This document shows positions 9,513 through 18,830 of a stretch of 64,000 nt of DNA, piece after piece; within the stretch, counting starts at the first letter, position 1, and each line of letters starts with the position of its first letter. Under the pieces are notes generated by a model. That model was not told where the DNA came from and ran no database searches. It was given only the letters and a program-made list of their open reading frames with translations. The position numbers were made by a program, and so were the translations under genes. The stretch is from Henricia sp. BOLD:AAB3569 (Eukaryota; Echinodermata; Asteroidea; Spinulosida; Echinasteridae): the NCBI GenBank assembly GCA_037783545.1, contig JBBELK010000308.1, forward strand, positions 620,001 through 684,000, read 5' to 3'.

Positions 9513-9719
9513 ATCACTGCGTTAGGAGCAATCGGAGTCAGTATCTGGATATTCCTCACAGTATGGGACCACCCCGGGAGAGAGGGCGCCCTCTACATTG
9601 TCGGCATATTCTACCTTGTGTGCAATATTTTACCTGCGGCACTCAGTGTCGTCGCAATTCTGGTTTTCCTAATCGGTACCTGTGGTCTGTGTAACACGCA
9701 CCGGTGCACACTGCTTTGG
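9513..9719 (+). CDS. Tetraspanin A, coding exon 2 (TM1-TM2)
   Basis: 69 codons between acceptor TTCCCTCCAATCAG and donor TGG|GTGAGT. It completes TM1 (ITALGAIGVSIWIFL), gives a short extracellular loop (TVWDHPGREGALYIV), then TM2 (LPAALSVVAILVFLIGTCGL). It ends with CNTHRC, whose juxtamembrane cysteines fit the family's palmitoylation pattern. Confidence 0.95.
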
Positions 9720-9921
9720 GTGAGTTCAGTTAAAGATTGTGGTCGCCATTGTTGTTCCCCAATAAATAAACGCCATCTTTGTTCCAAAGTGAAAAATAGT
9801 TTGACTTTCAGAAACATTTCTGGTCAAATTTCAATCAATTTTCCAATAATATATTTGCCAAAAAAAGTGTTGAAGTGAGAATTAAGTGAATGTAATTTGT
9901 CCATTTTTTGTTCTTTTGCAG

Positions 9922-9996
9922 TACTTTACCTTCTTAATGATAGTCTTTGTTCTGACGATTGGAGGGACAGTTTTTAATTTCATTTTTTATTTTGAG
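9922..9996 (+). CDS. Tetraspanin A, coding exon 3 (TM3)
   Basis: 25 codons, YFTFLMIVFVLTIGGTVFNF then IFYFE, forming TM3. Acceptor TTCTTTTGCAG, donor GAG|GTGAGT. It is the same length as exon 3 of Tspan-B (75 bp). Confidence 0.95.
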
Positions 9997-10067
9997 GTGA
10001 GTGCAAAAAGTATGAATGCCATTGTACAGTAATGGTAGTGATGGATTATTGTATAACGCACATGTCT

Positions 10068-11145
10068 ACCCTGCGGGGTGCTCCTGGTGCTGTTGCCATT
10101 ATTACCGCTGCTATCGGGGAATCACCAGAACCATTTCGCTTCAACTAGGTGGCTACCCGGCCAAGGAGCACAACCCTATCAGCAGTTAGATTGTGGCATT
10201 CCCCCTGCAGGGTACTCATGGCGCTGTTGCCATTATTACCGCTGCCATCAGGGAATCACCAGAACCATTTTGCTTCAGCTAGGTGGCTACCTGGCCAAGG
10301 AACACAACCCTATCAGCAGTTAGATTGTGGCATTACCCCTACAGGGTACACATGGCACTGTTGCCATTATTACCGCTGCCATCAGGGAATCACCAGAACC
10401 ATTTCACTTCAACTAGGTGGCTACCTGGCCAAGGAGCACAACCCTATCAGCAGTTAGATTGTGGCATTCCCCCTGCAGGGTACTCATGGCGCTGTTGCCA
10501 TTATTACCGCTGCCATCAGGGAATCACCAGAACCATTTTGCTTCAGCTAGGTGGCTACCTGGCCAAGGAACACAACCCTATCAGCAGTTAGATTGTGGCA
10601 TTACCCCCAACAGGGTACTCATGGCGCTGTTGCCATTATTACCGCTGCCATCAGGAAATCACCAGAACCATTTTGCTTCAACTATGTGGCTACCTGGCCA
10701 AGGCGCACAACCCTATCAGCAGTTAGATTGTGGCATTCCCCTTACAGGGTACTCCTGGTACTGTTGCCATTATTACCGCTGCCATCAGGGAATCACCAGA
10801 ACCATTTCACTCCAACTAGGTGGATGCCTGGCCAAGGCACACAACCCTATCAGCAGTTAGATTGTGGCATTCCCCTTACAGGGTACTCCTGGTACTGTTG
10901 CCATTATTACCGCTGCCATCAGGGAATCACCAGAACCATTTCGCTTCAGCTAGGTGGCTACCTGGCCAAGGCACACAACCCTGTCAGCACTTAGATTGTG
11001 GCATTCCCCTACAGGGTACTCGTGGCGCTGTTGCCATTATTACCGCTGCCATCAGGGAATCGCCAGAACCATTTCGCTTCAACTAGGTTGCAGCCTGGTC
11101 AAGGCGCACAACCCTATCAGCAGTTAGATTGTGGCATTCCCCCTG
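10068..11145. repeat. 134-bp tandem array in Tspan-A intron 3
   Basis: Eight copies of a 134-bp unit (start-to-start steps of 134 at 10149, 10283, 10417 and 10551), marked by GCTGTTGCCATTATTACCGC, AATCACCAGAACCATTT and CTATCAGCAGTTAGATTGTG. Copies are highly similar, so the expansion is recent or homogenised. Its right end runs straight into a tRNA-derived SINE (11146-11290), and it begins about 70 bp after the exon 3 donor. Overlapping open frames across it are repeat artefacts. Confidence 0.95.
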
Positions 11146-11290
11146 TAACAGCTCCCCAAATATCGCTTGGGTCGACAAGGCAATTGAGATCAAGTGTCTT
11201 GCCCATGGACACAAACACGTTGGCACTAGTGAGGCTCGAACCCGCAAACCTCTCAATCGTAAACAGGGCTGTGTACCCATTAGACTACAG
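11146..11290 (-). mobile_element. tRNA-derived SINE joined to the 134-bp array
   Basis: On the minus strand: a tRNA-like start GTCTAATGGGTACACAG, B box GGGTTCGAGCCTC, then TTTGTGTCCATGGGCAAGAC, a module shared with other SINEs here (12.5 kb, 55.2 kb). The 3' side of the SINE is continuous with the 134-bp array. Confidence 0.8.
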
Positions 11291-11355
11291 TTACTTTAGA
11301 ATGTTCATTTCACTACATCTTGAATTTAAAAATTTGGATTAATGTTTTTTTTTAG

Positions 11356-11460
11356 CTGAGGAGTAGTATTTCGAGTAGCCTCTCGACAAGTGTGAAAGAT
11401 GAATATGGCCTCTATGGCTTTGAGAAGCTCACACAGAGTATTGATTCCGTTCAAACACAG
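11356..11460 (+). CDS. Tetraspanin A, coding exon 4 (start of large loop)
   Basis: 35 codons beginning LRSSISSSLSTSVKDEYGLY and ending SIDSVQTQ. Acceptor TTTTTTTTTAG, donor CAG|GTGGGT. This is helix A/B of the large extracellular loop before CCG. The ending ...QTQ is shared with Tspan-B exon 4 (SLQTQ). Confidence 0.93.
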
Positions 11461-11639
11461 GTGGGTCTATATTGACTTTTAAAAAAAATAATAGTGAAAA
11501 TACATGAAAATAAATTAGTATAATACATTATTCATCAATATGAGAGCACATGACATTGTAAATAACAATGATCTCGTCAAAGTCTGGTCACATTTTGTGA
11601 CATACCTTATAGATCTCAAAACCCATCTCATTCCAGCCC

Positions 11640-11756
11640 AGCTACCTTATGGTGTGTTCCCATTGGACGTTCTTTTCCGCTACCTCACAGAAAGTTACCA
11701 TGACCTCGCGGTAACATTCCTCTGCGTTCCCATTTGCCACTTGTGCAAGCCCACAA
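11640..11756. repeat. Dispersed repeat shared with 39.2 kb
   Basis: GTGTTCCCATTGGACGTTCT, CTACCTCACAGAAAGTTACC and CATGACCTCGCGG recur with changes at 39178-39320. Nature unknown. Possibly one arm of a decayed DNA element. Confidence 0.6.
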
Positions 11757-11965
11757 CACTACTCACAATAAATTAGGGATATTGGCGTGGTTTAATTTTG
11801 GATTTGTTTTTCTAACGACTGTTTTCACGTATTCCTGTGACAAGGTGTGTCTGTCATGCAGATACAATTGTCTAATCATATACAAAATCATTCCTGCGGG
11901 ATGCATACCCTCAATAAAATATCTGCGTACACCCCATAATATCCCTAACTTATTGTGTGTAGTGT
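11757..11965. mobile_element. Short MITE with CACAATAAATTAGGGATATT ends
   Basis: Ends ACTCACAATAAATTAGGGAT (left) and, inverted, ATCCCTAACTTATTGTGTGT (right), about 205 bp. It sits inside the larger repeat region of Tspan-A intron 4. No coding capacity. Confidence 0.65.
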
Positions 11966-12165
11966 ACCTACTGCAGGGTCATGCCATTTTTACAGGGCGA
12001 AACTGTTCCCACTGGACGAAAATACTGCCCTGTAAAGCAACCTTGGCTGAACGGACGTTTCTGCGGGCCCCCTCTGGGCCTGTACATTTTATATCGTGAT
12101 TGTGGTAAATTGACAGGGATGCTAGTTTGAAAACTGTGCATATAACCTGTGATCTCTTATTGCAG

Positions 12166-12384
12166 TTCATGTGCTGCGGCAGTTTATCCTACAAGGAATG
12201 GAGAACCAGCGAGTGGCACAGGTTTCAGGGCTTGTCACACTTCAGGGATTCGGACGTACCGACGATCCCGCCGTCCTGCTGTAACATGACGACGAGTAGC
12301 GACGGTAACGACACGGAGCCGTTAAACCTGAGGAAGTGTTCGCATCTCGATTCTACGTACCCCAATGACTACATGTTTAGCAAG
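12166..12384 (+). CDS. Tetraspanin A, coding exon 5 (CCG and PxxCC large loop)
   Basis: 73 codons between acceptor CTCTTATTGCAG and donor AAG|GTAGCG. It starts FMCCGSLSYKEWRTSEWHRF, has PPSCCNMTT, then RKCSH. CCG plus PxxCC are the diagnostic motifs of the tetraspanin large extracellular loop. With the Cys in exon 6 the loop has six cysteines, i.e. three disulfides. N-glycosylation sequons are NMT and NDT. The donor is weak outside GT. Confidence 0.95.
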
Positions 12385-12480
12385 GTAGCGTCAAGCCCGA
12401 TTCATATTTCACACGAAAGCAAATCTAAACGCAAAATTGATGTTAAAGTTTTCACGCAGCAAATCCACTGAAAGTTGAAC

Positions 12481-12812
12481 TAGCGACTGAGTGGTTTAGG
12501 TCACTGACTCGCAATACTCGGGTGAAAACTTGGGGTTGCGGGTTCGATACCGGCTGGGGTACCTGTGCCCTTGGGCAAGGCACTTAAACAGTTGCTCCAT
12601 CCTTCGGAAGGGATGTAAAAGCATTGGTCCAGTGTGTTGTGTTGTGTAACGCACTTAAAAGATCCCAGAGCATTCTTTCGTGAAGAGCAAGGGGATTCCC
12701 CGGTGTCGCTGGCCGTCAGCTGCCAATGGCGCCACCCACCTATGTATCTTGATGTTTAGGTAGAAGACACTTGTACGCTTCATGCAATTCAGCCTACGGG
12801 CTGCAGATGTAA
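12481..12812 (+). mobile_element. tRNA-derived SINE, family with copy at 60 kb
   Basis: The tRNA-like head TAGCGACTGAGTGG has B box GGTTCGATACC (12541-12551). Then follow CCTTGGGCAAGGCACTTAAA, a body with CAGAGCATTCTTTCGTGAAG and GGGGATTCCCCGGTGTC, and an A/T-rich tail after 12810. A reversed copy lies at 59949-60187. Located in Tspan-A intron 5. Confidence 0.88.
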
Positions 12813-13267
12813 AAAAAATTAAATATAATTAAAAATAAATTAAAATTTAAAAAAATGTCAAAATTAAAAATTACAAAAATTAAGCAAATGTCCGGCAGAA
12901 AAATGTCAGATTTACATTGCTTTTGTGAGAATTTTGAACCAGGATTTAAACATTACTTATGAACCAAAGAGTGTGATGTAAAAAGAACACTTGAGTTAAG
13001 AGTGCACAAGTGGAGCTCTGATACCAAAATGGGCATCGGCTATGATTCCAAATTGGGCGTCCAGTACATTTCCAAAACGACCATTATTCCCAAAATGGGC
13101 ATGCTCTTTTCAATTAAGTTAAATCCCAGTTTTGAAATAATGTATGCACTTAAGCTTCTTGACATTTTTGGCTGAAACCGCATGGTCGCACAACGTACAT
13201 GTACAGCATAAATAAATAATTGCAGGCTTTCTCACCCCAAACAAATTATTTATGTTTTTCGTTGCAG

Positions 13268-13351
13268 AACTGCACCGAATCCATCCACACGTGGCTGGAA
13301 TTTCAAGCATTAATACTGGCTGTTGCATGTGCTGCACTTCTCATTACGGAG
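13268..13351 (+). CDS. Tetraspanin A, coding exon 6 (end of loop, TM4)
   Basis: 28 codons: NCTESIHTWLEFQALILAVA then CAALLITE. Acceptor TTTTTCGTTGCAG, donor GAG|GTACGG. It supplies the last loop Cys (NC replaces the usual GC; NCT is also a sequon) and the first half of TM4. Same 84-bp length as in Tspan-B. Confidence 0.94.
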
Positions 13352-13379
13352 GTACGGTCATTTATCAGAAAAATAAACT

Positions 13380-13527
13380 ATAGACTGTATCGAATAGCCG
13401 CCTTTTTGTTGGGCAGTTTCTTTGTTCCTTAAGGACATGCATGGTTGCACATATTGTGCTTCCATTGTTGAACGGTTTAAATAACAAAAGGTGCCCCTTG
13501 AAATGGCGGCTATTTGATACGGTCTAT
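13380..13527. mobile_element. MITE with TAGACCGTATCGAATAGC ends, copy 1
   Basis: Inverted ends TAGACTGTATCGAATAGCCG and GGCTATTTGATACGGTCTA. The interior contains GGACATGCATGGTTGCAC. Further copies lie at 16004-16130, 16985-17110 and 17307-17442. TA next to the ends fits a Tc1/mariner target. Confidence 0.85.
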
Positions 13528-13539
13528 TGCAGTCAATTA

Positions 13540-13770
13540 TCACGAGTCACTGGTCACCTCAAAAGGGGGTTAGTTGTTGGAGATATTAGGTGCGGATCGT
13601 ATTCAAGACTTTGGGAAGTATTCTAAAAGTTGTGGGTTCGAATCCCGATCCAACCTTTAGTAAGGCACTTTGCAATGCACGCATTGCTTTTCTCCACCCA
13701 GGAGTAAAATGGGTACCTGAGAGGGTAGTGAATGTTAATGTGTTTGATTAGCCATTGAGCACCTAATAGG
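13540..13770 (+). mobile_element. Degenerate tRNA-derived SINE
   Basis: B box GGGTTCGAATCCCGATCC (near 13627), the AAGGCACTTT module and TTTCTCCACCCAGGAGTAAA with ATGGGTACC, the same module order as the 55.2 kb SINE. The A-box region is decayed. In Tspan-A intron 6. Confidence 0.7.
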
Positions 13771-13848
13771 CTTAAATCTAGGGGTATAAATCGCGCAAGT
13801 GGCTAAAACTGCAAATATAATCTACATTTTCCTGAATTTCTTTGTCAG

Positions 13849-13986
13849 TTGATGGCCATTGCGTCATGCGCCGTGCTGTTCCGACTTCTGGGGCCCGTTC
13901 ACTACGAAGAGAAAAAACTGCTCCATCGAATGAAAGGCGACCCAGATTGGGACAAACGTAGGAGGTTTGCAAACTCAACTCTTTAG
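13849..13986 (+). CDS. Tetraspanin A, coding exon 7 (TM4 end and C-tail)
   Basis: 45 codons and TAG. LMAIASCAVLFRLLG ends TM4. The cytoplasmic tail PVHYEEKKLLHRMKGDPDWD then KRRRFANSTL is long (about 30 residues) and basic for a tetraspanin. Acceptor TTTCTTTGTCAG. The tail differs completely from the short acidic tail of Tspan-B. Confidence 0.93.
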   Translation: MMAIASCAVLFRLLGPVHYEEKKLLHRMKGDPDWDKRRRFANSTL

Positions 13987-15880
13987 CACTGTCAGTCCTA
14001 CTCGCAGGATTGGAAAACTGTTACAAACGGCGTTATCTCCATGTGTGATTGAGGATGTGTATGATAAAAACCAACCTGTGTATGATACTAAGGTCCCATG
14101 AGGCGAGAAACGGCCTGTGAGTGCCAGCGAATATGTACTCACGCGAGGAGCGCGCGAATGCACTCACTAGCGTTGCGAATGTTTCTGTTCACACGAGGCG
14201 AGAGACCGCATTCGAGAGGCCCGCGCCCTTTTTTGGGTCCCATCTTCCATGCAGCCCGAACGGGTATGCTAACTTTATAACACATTCCAGTAATAACGTT
14301 GTTTGCAGAAAGCGAGTTGCACGTTCACACGGGTGAGTGCCCTTACAACTTATGATGGCAAGTTCTTAGCGAAGCTCGCCAAGTTTTAGCTTAAAGGCAC
14401 AGGCTCGTCAGCAATGCCGCGCACCAAATTAGTACCACGAAATATGCAGCTCCATGCCTTTGCTATGGAGCTGCGTATTTCGTGGCACGAATTTGGCATG
14501 CGCACATTGCTGACGAGCCTGTGCCTTTAAGTCAGCTCAGTACCTCAACTATGTTCCGAGAAAACAATGAAAAACTGTGCCCATGCTTTTGACAAATTAT
14601 GTGAAGCCGCCGTTCTTCTTAGGCTGGTTCCCTGGCCATGCTGCACAGAAAACGGAGCCATGGTAGTCAGGGGCCTAGTTTCAATCGCATGAGGGCGCTC
14701 ACACACATTTTATATTTCTTCAATCCATATTCAAATATGATTGACATTGATTTGGTGAATGAAATCATCCAAAATTACTGGCCATTGGGTTTTTTAAAAT
14801 TACTACAATACTTCCTTAAAATCTGAATTTGTATTTCTGGGGCACTAAGATCATGTAAAAAGTATGCATTGTATTACACTACTTAAAATGTCAGGCTGCA
14901 TGCACAGGGTAATCTTGTATAATACGTAATTCACATTTGTACCATTTTAAATATTCCAAGGGCTTTCATCTCAACTTTCTATTTTAAATGTATTCTTGCT
15001 TATATTTTTCCACAGGAAGTATTTTTGGAATGAGGTATGACATTGTCATGGCATGAGAATATCTATTTTAACTCCTTTGAACTTAATATTTTGTGGATAT
15101 TTCGACAGTATTCAATATGTTAATGTAGGGCTGCAAAATACAAGTATGGTTTTTAGGAAGTATATTCAGGTGGTAGTACTTTTTAATATTTTTGTATAAT
15201 ACACATGTATGTTTATATTCTATTTAAGTTAATAGTTATGGTGACAGGGTATTTGTATTAATATTATTTGTATATTTTTATTTATATTTAGACTTAAGGT
15301 TTTACTCCACACTAATTTCGTCGTTTTATCATCGTCAGTGTACCCTGGGCCCTGTTCTTGCACTCGTGACCAAAAACATGTTACCGACACAATCACTAGT
15401 TTTAGTCATTAGCAATGAATGTTTTTCATGGTTCTATTAATTACAACATCACAAACGTGTTTCTGGTTTTGACTGCAAAAACGAAGTCCCGTTTTGAATT
15501 CATTAGAGCAGGCCAGGGTTGTAATCAAGTCCAGTAACAAGAAGCAAAGGATGAACACGCACAAAATAATGCCTTTGTTGGAGTTCGTTTGAATAGCTTG
15601 TGAATTAAGACCCTAGGACTTGTGGTGGACTTGACTACAACTCTGGAGCAGGCTGAATTTTTTTTAAATTTTCAACCTGCAAACTTAATATTCACTTTGA
15701 AAATGTTTTAGTAATTATAAAAGCCGTTTCTTTTATTTGGAAATTAAGTACATGTACTTATTAATGTACATCCCACTCATTGTCTTTCAGGATTTATAGC
15801 ATGTAGGCAAGATAAGAATTGCAAGGGATTTTGTAAGTAAACCTGCTCTGTAGATTTCAAGTCAATAAATTTATCCAAGA
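13987..15880 (+). other. Tspan-A 3' flank / possible 3' UTR
   Basis: No coding sequence seen. It contains a fragment of the 4.4-kb-type TTAA element (14020-14080), the hairpin at 14391-14530, AT-rich unique sequence, and a fragment of the CAAGTCC-type repeat (15520-15645) also seen at 54.2 kb. An AATAAA at 15864-15869 is a possible poly(A) signal. Nearer signals cannot be excluded. Confidence 0.35.
14391..14530. mobile_element. TTAA-bordered foldback hairpin (GGCACAGGCTCG family), copy 1
   Basis: A near-perfect palindrome of about 132 bp: TTAAAGGCACAGGCTCGTCA, then CACGAAATA and GCAGCTCCATGC, then the inverse, ending TGTGCCTTTAA. TTAA is present at both ends. Other copies: 28603-28742, 30350-30491, 34843-34980. 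Partial copies: 16888-16974, 25681-25770, 35021-35080. No coding capacity. Confidence 0.9.
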
Positions 15881-16003
15881 TCATTTCGTTTTTGTGTTGG
15901 CTGTTTCGTTTGTCACATTTAAAAGACTTGTTAGATTTTGGGGCGTTAATGCTTATTTCAATTATGGAAGTCGTGGGTTCGACTCCTGGGCATACATTGC
16001 TTT

Positions 16004-16130
16004 TAGACCGTATCGAATAGCTGCCATTTCTTGGGGCAGTTCCTTGAGGACATGCATGGTTGCACTTTTCCTACCTCCATGGTTAAAGTAACAAAAGGTG
16101 CCCCACGAAATGGCTATTCGATACGGTCTA
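16004..16130. mobile_element. TAGACCGTATCGAATAGC MITE, copy 2
   Basis: Intact 127-bp copy with ends TAGACCGTATCGAATAGC and GCTATTCGATACGGTCTA, perfect inverted repeats. Just left of it is a B-box-like TGGGTTCGACTCCTGGG (about 15973), a SINE fragment. Confidence 0.88.
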
Positions 16131-16887
16131 GTATAAGTTAATTAGATAACTTGTAGGTGATTCCAAGTTTTCGGCAAATTGTGTGGACCTGCAAGGGTCA
16201 ATCTACAGAAACACATCCTTTGTGATTATGGCTAGTAAAATGTTGGCAATAAAATGCATTGCAGGAAAGTTTGTCCACTGTGGTCCATACTAATTAAATA
16301 GCGCCCTCGACCTCCGGTCCGTATTTTGAGTTCAATCGAACACCCCCATGTTAAAATGGTGCCGTCCAATTAATTATTTTACATCACTTGAGCTTTTCAC
16401 ATTGCACTTCAAAGCGATCTATCACACAAAAAACTCATAATTTGACTGATCGGGGAAACGCTCTTTTGTCGTGGAAATAAATATCCCCTTTGGTAAGTAG
16501 CTTACGCATTGCTTATTTCAATACATGGTAAATTATCCACCGAGATTGTTTAAAAACTGCCACAATTCCTTTGTAGCGATCGCAGTCTTTTTGCCGAGCG
16601 TGCGTCGGTTGGCCGGTAGTGGGGAGAAAACGCCGCGCGCACGGTTGACTTGATCAGGCGTGTCCGCTGGACATCCGCGGGATATTAAAACCGATAAAAA
16701 AAGTACAGTTATCGGTATTAGCGCCGCTTTTTGCTAATGACCTGCTCCCGTTCTATTTCACCTGTTTTGTTTATATGCATTTGGGTGTGTAATATAAATA
16801 ATACTTTTTTATGTAGCCTAGATTTAGGTTTCCTTTGGCATTTTTAAAGTAGGCAAACCAAAAATAATTTTTAATTATTGTTAATTG

Positions 16888-16974
16888 TTAAAGGAACAGG
16901 CTCGTCAGCACAGCGCGCGCACCAAATTCGTGCCATGAAATACGCAGCTCCATTCCTTTGTTAGTGTAAACAAA
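16888..16974. mobile_element. GGCACAGGCTCG foldback, truncated copy
   Basis: One arm only: TTAAAGGAACAGGCTCGTCA, then CACCAAATTCGTGCC and GCAGCTCCATTCC. The second arm is missing. Confidence 0.8.
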
Positions 16975-16984
16975 ATGGCTACTA

Positions 16985-17442
16985 CTAGACCGTCTTGTAC
17001 TTTTAAGGGCATGCATGGTTGCACCTTTTGTGCTTTATTATACATTGACAAACTTAAACATAAGTTGCCCTAGGTTAGACCCAAGATGGCAGCTATTCGA
17101 TACACTCTATTGCCACTCATTGTGATCCAAGAAACACTCAAGATGTCCTTGAAAACCCCAAGCTATTTCGTACTCCTGAACTGCATGTAAACTCCATCTG
17201 GTCAAGTGATCACTACAAGGGCCAAGGTAGTTAGTGTAATTCCTGCTAAAAGCCCTCTGGGAAACACAGGGACCATCTGGTAAATTTATGAAGGAAGTAA
17301 ATTTTGTATAAACCATATCAACTAGCTGCCATCTTGTAGGGCAACTTTTGATTGGTCAGCAATTACAAAACGTGCAATCATGCATGTCTTCAAGGAACAA
17401 AGAAACTGCCTTACAAGATGGCAGCTATTTGATACGGTCTAT
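16985..17442. mobile_element. TAGACCGTATCGAATAGC MITE, copies 3 and 4
   Basis: Two diverged copies, 16985-17110 and 17307-17442, separated by about 200 bp. The second ends GCAGCTATTTGATACGGTCT. Each has AAGATGGCAGCTATT next to its right end. Confidence 0.7.
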
Positions 17443-17854
17443 TGTTGAGACACCATGTTAAACCATGGTTAAAGGTACACACCTTCCTACTGTTTACATG
17501 ATTTAGTGATGTAGCAGCATTGACAATACTTTTTTGATGGTCGATGCGAAAAATATGTCATCAAAATATCCCGTAATTTACTAAAGAAATGCAAAAATAA
17601 CAAAAACGGTAAAAAGACGGGTTATACGCTTTACCAGTCGTTGCAACTACGCGAGAGCCTCACGCCTTTGTCACAAACGATTCGCTCAGTTCTCCTGCTC
17701 AGGATATCTCCAATTTTCTGCTCACGATTTCACTGGACAGCACGGACGACCGAATAGGAAATTCCGTTTTCTTTTGAGGAGTTGGCATCATGTTTTTTTC
17801 TTCACGAATGTACGTGCACCGAAGCAACACGCCTACGTGTGTGTGGGTTTCGAG

Positions 17855-17914
17855 TCAACTCGGTCCCAAGTCAACTCGGTCCCGGTCAACCGAGTTGACT
17901 TGGGACCGAGTTGA
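17855..17914. repeat. Perfect 26-bp-arm hairpin
   Basis: The left arm 17855-17880 (starts TCAACTCGGTCCCAAG) and right arm 17889-17914 are exact inverse complements with an 8-bp loop. Each arm itself contains two direct copies of TCAACTCGGT. Standing alone in otherwise unique sequence. Confidence 0.9.
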
Positions 17915-18203
17915 CCTGTACCCTGTGTATGCACTCATCAGGCTATTTGCCGTGCATGCTGCGCGGGGCAAATTTCTACACTCCACGGTAGCCTGCCGTA
18001 GCACGCGCTCGCTCCCGTTCTCCGGACTCTCGAAACAAACAATTATGTTCAAATGTGTATACTTATGTTTAACTTTGTTTCATACCTGTATAAATAGTCT
18101 CTCTTTTGTCAATTACTTATAAATATTGGGGGGAAATCAGTGTTGAATTTGGTGCAGTTCTGCAGTAACAAACTTTTATACGGCTGGAAATACAACTAAC
18201 TCA

Positions 18204-18260
18204 CAAGACCACGTGACTTTTCGGAACCAGAATTTGGTTCCGAAAAGTCACGTGACCTTG
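18204..18260. repeat. Hairpin with two CACGTG E-boxes
   Basis: Arms 18204-18229 and 18235-18260 (GTGACTTTTCGGAACCA core, 2 mismatches in 26) around a 5-bp loop. CACGTG occurs in both arms. Confidence 0.85.
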
Positions 18261-18374
18261 GATTTTTCAAAAGTGCTCAAAAACGGCTAAATTTGACGGC
18301 GTCTTTTCAGGATATATCTAATTTACTCTCGAATGCGCTTCAGAATAATGTATGGGTCTATTTCGAGCCCAAAA

Positions 18375-18830
18375 TAGCCCAACAAAGAAGGTGTGTTCCT
18401 TTAAACTTACGCCGTGTCCGCATTGGACTTGTTTTTCGGGAGGTCTTACCATGGGTTTTACCAAGACGATCGATGGTAAAATGAAAAATTGAAAATTTTT
18501 TACTGCTGTCTGCATTTGTACTTGTTTGTGACGGGAAAATTTACCGAGACCGTGAAAGAGCATGCACAGTGTCCCTTAGCGGGATGACCTTCAAGGCCCA
18601 GAGGTACGCTTCAAGAGCACTTTCACCGACTTGATGTGTCCGTATTAGACTTATCGTCTCGGAAAAAAGTTACCTGGTCAGTCTTCCTGGCAGCATGCAG
18701 TTGGCCAGGTAAAGTAGTCACTGGACTCGGAAAAAATTACTGAGAGGAAATCCTCCTAAGCTGTCCGCACTGGATTAAAAATGGGAAAGTATCCATCATC
18801 TTGGTAAGTTTTCCCCAAAAAAGTTGAATA
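18375..18830. mobile_element. Dispersed element 'GTCCGCATTGGACTT', copy 1
   Basis: Recurrent landmarks CTGTCTGCATTTGTACTTG, GAGCATGCACAGTGTCCC, AGTTGGCCAGGTAAAGTAG and GTTACTGAGAGGAAA-like. Related copies at 21000-21480, 32480-32850 and, reversed, 34405-34750. Non-coding open frames inside are not genes. Confidence 0.75.

Noticed and set aside
10078-11086. Overlapping plus-strand frames with LPLLPLPSGNHQNHF
   Set aside because: Frames staggered by 134 bp within the tandem array in Tspan-A intron 3. Repeat artefact.
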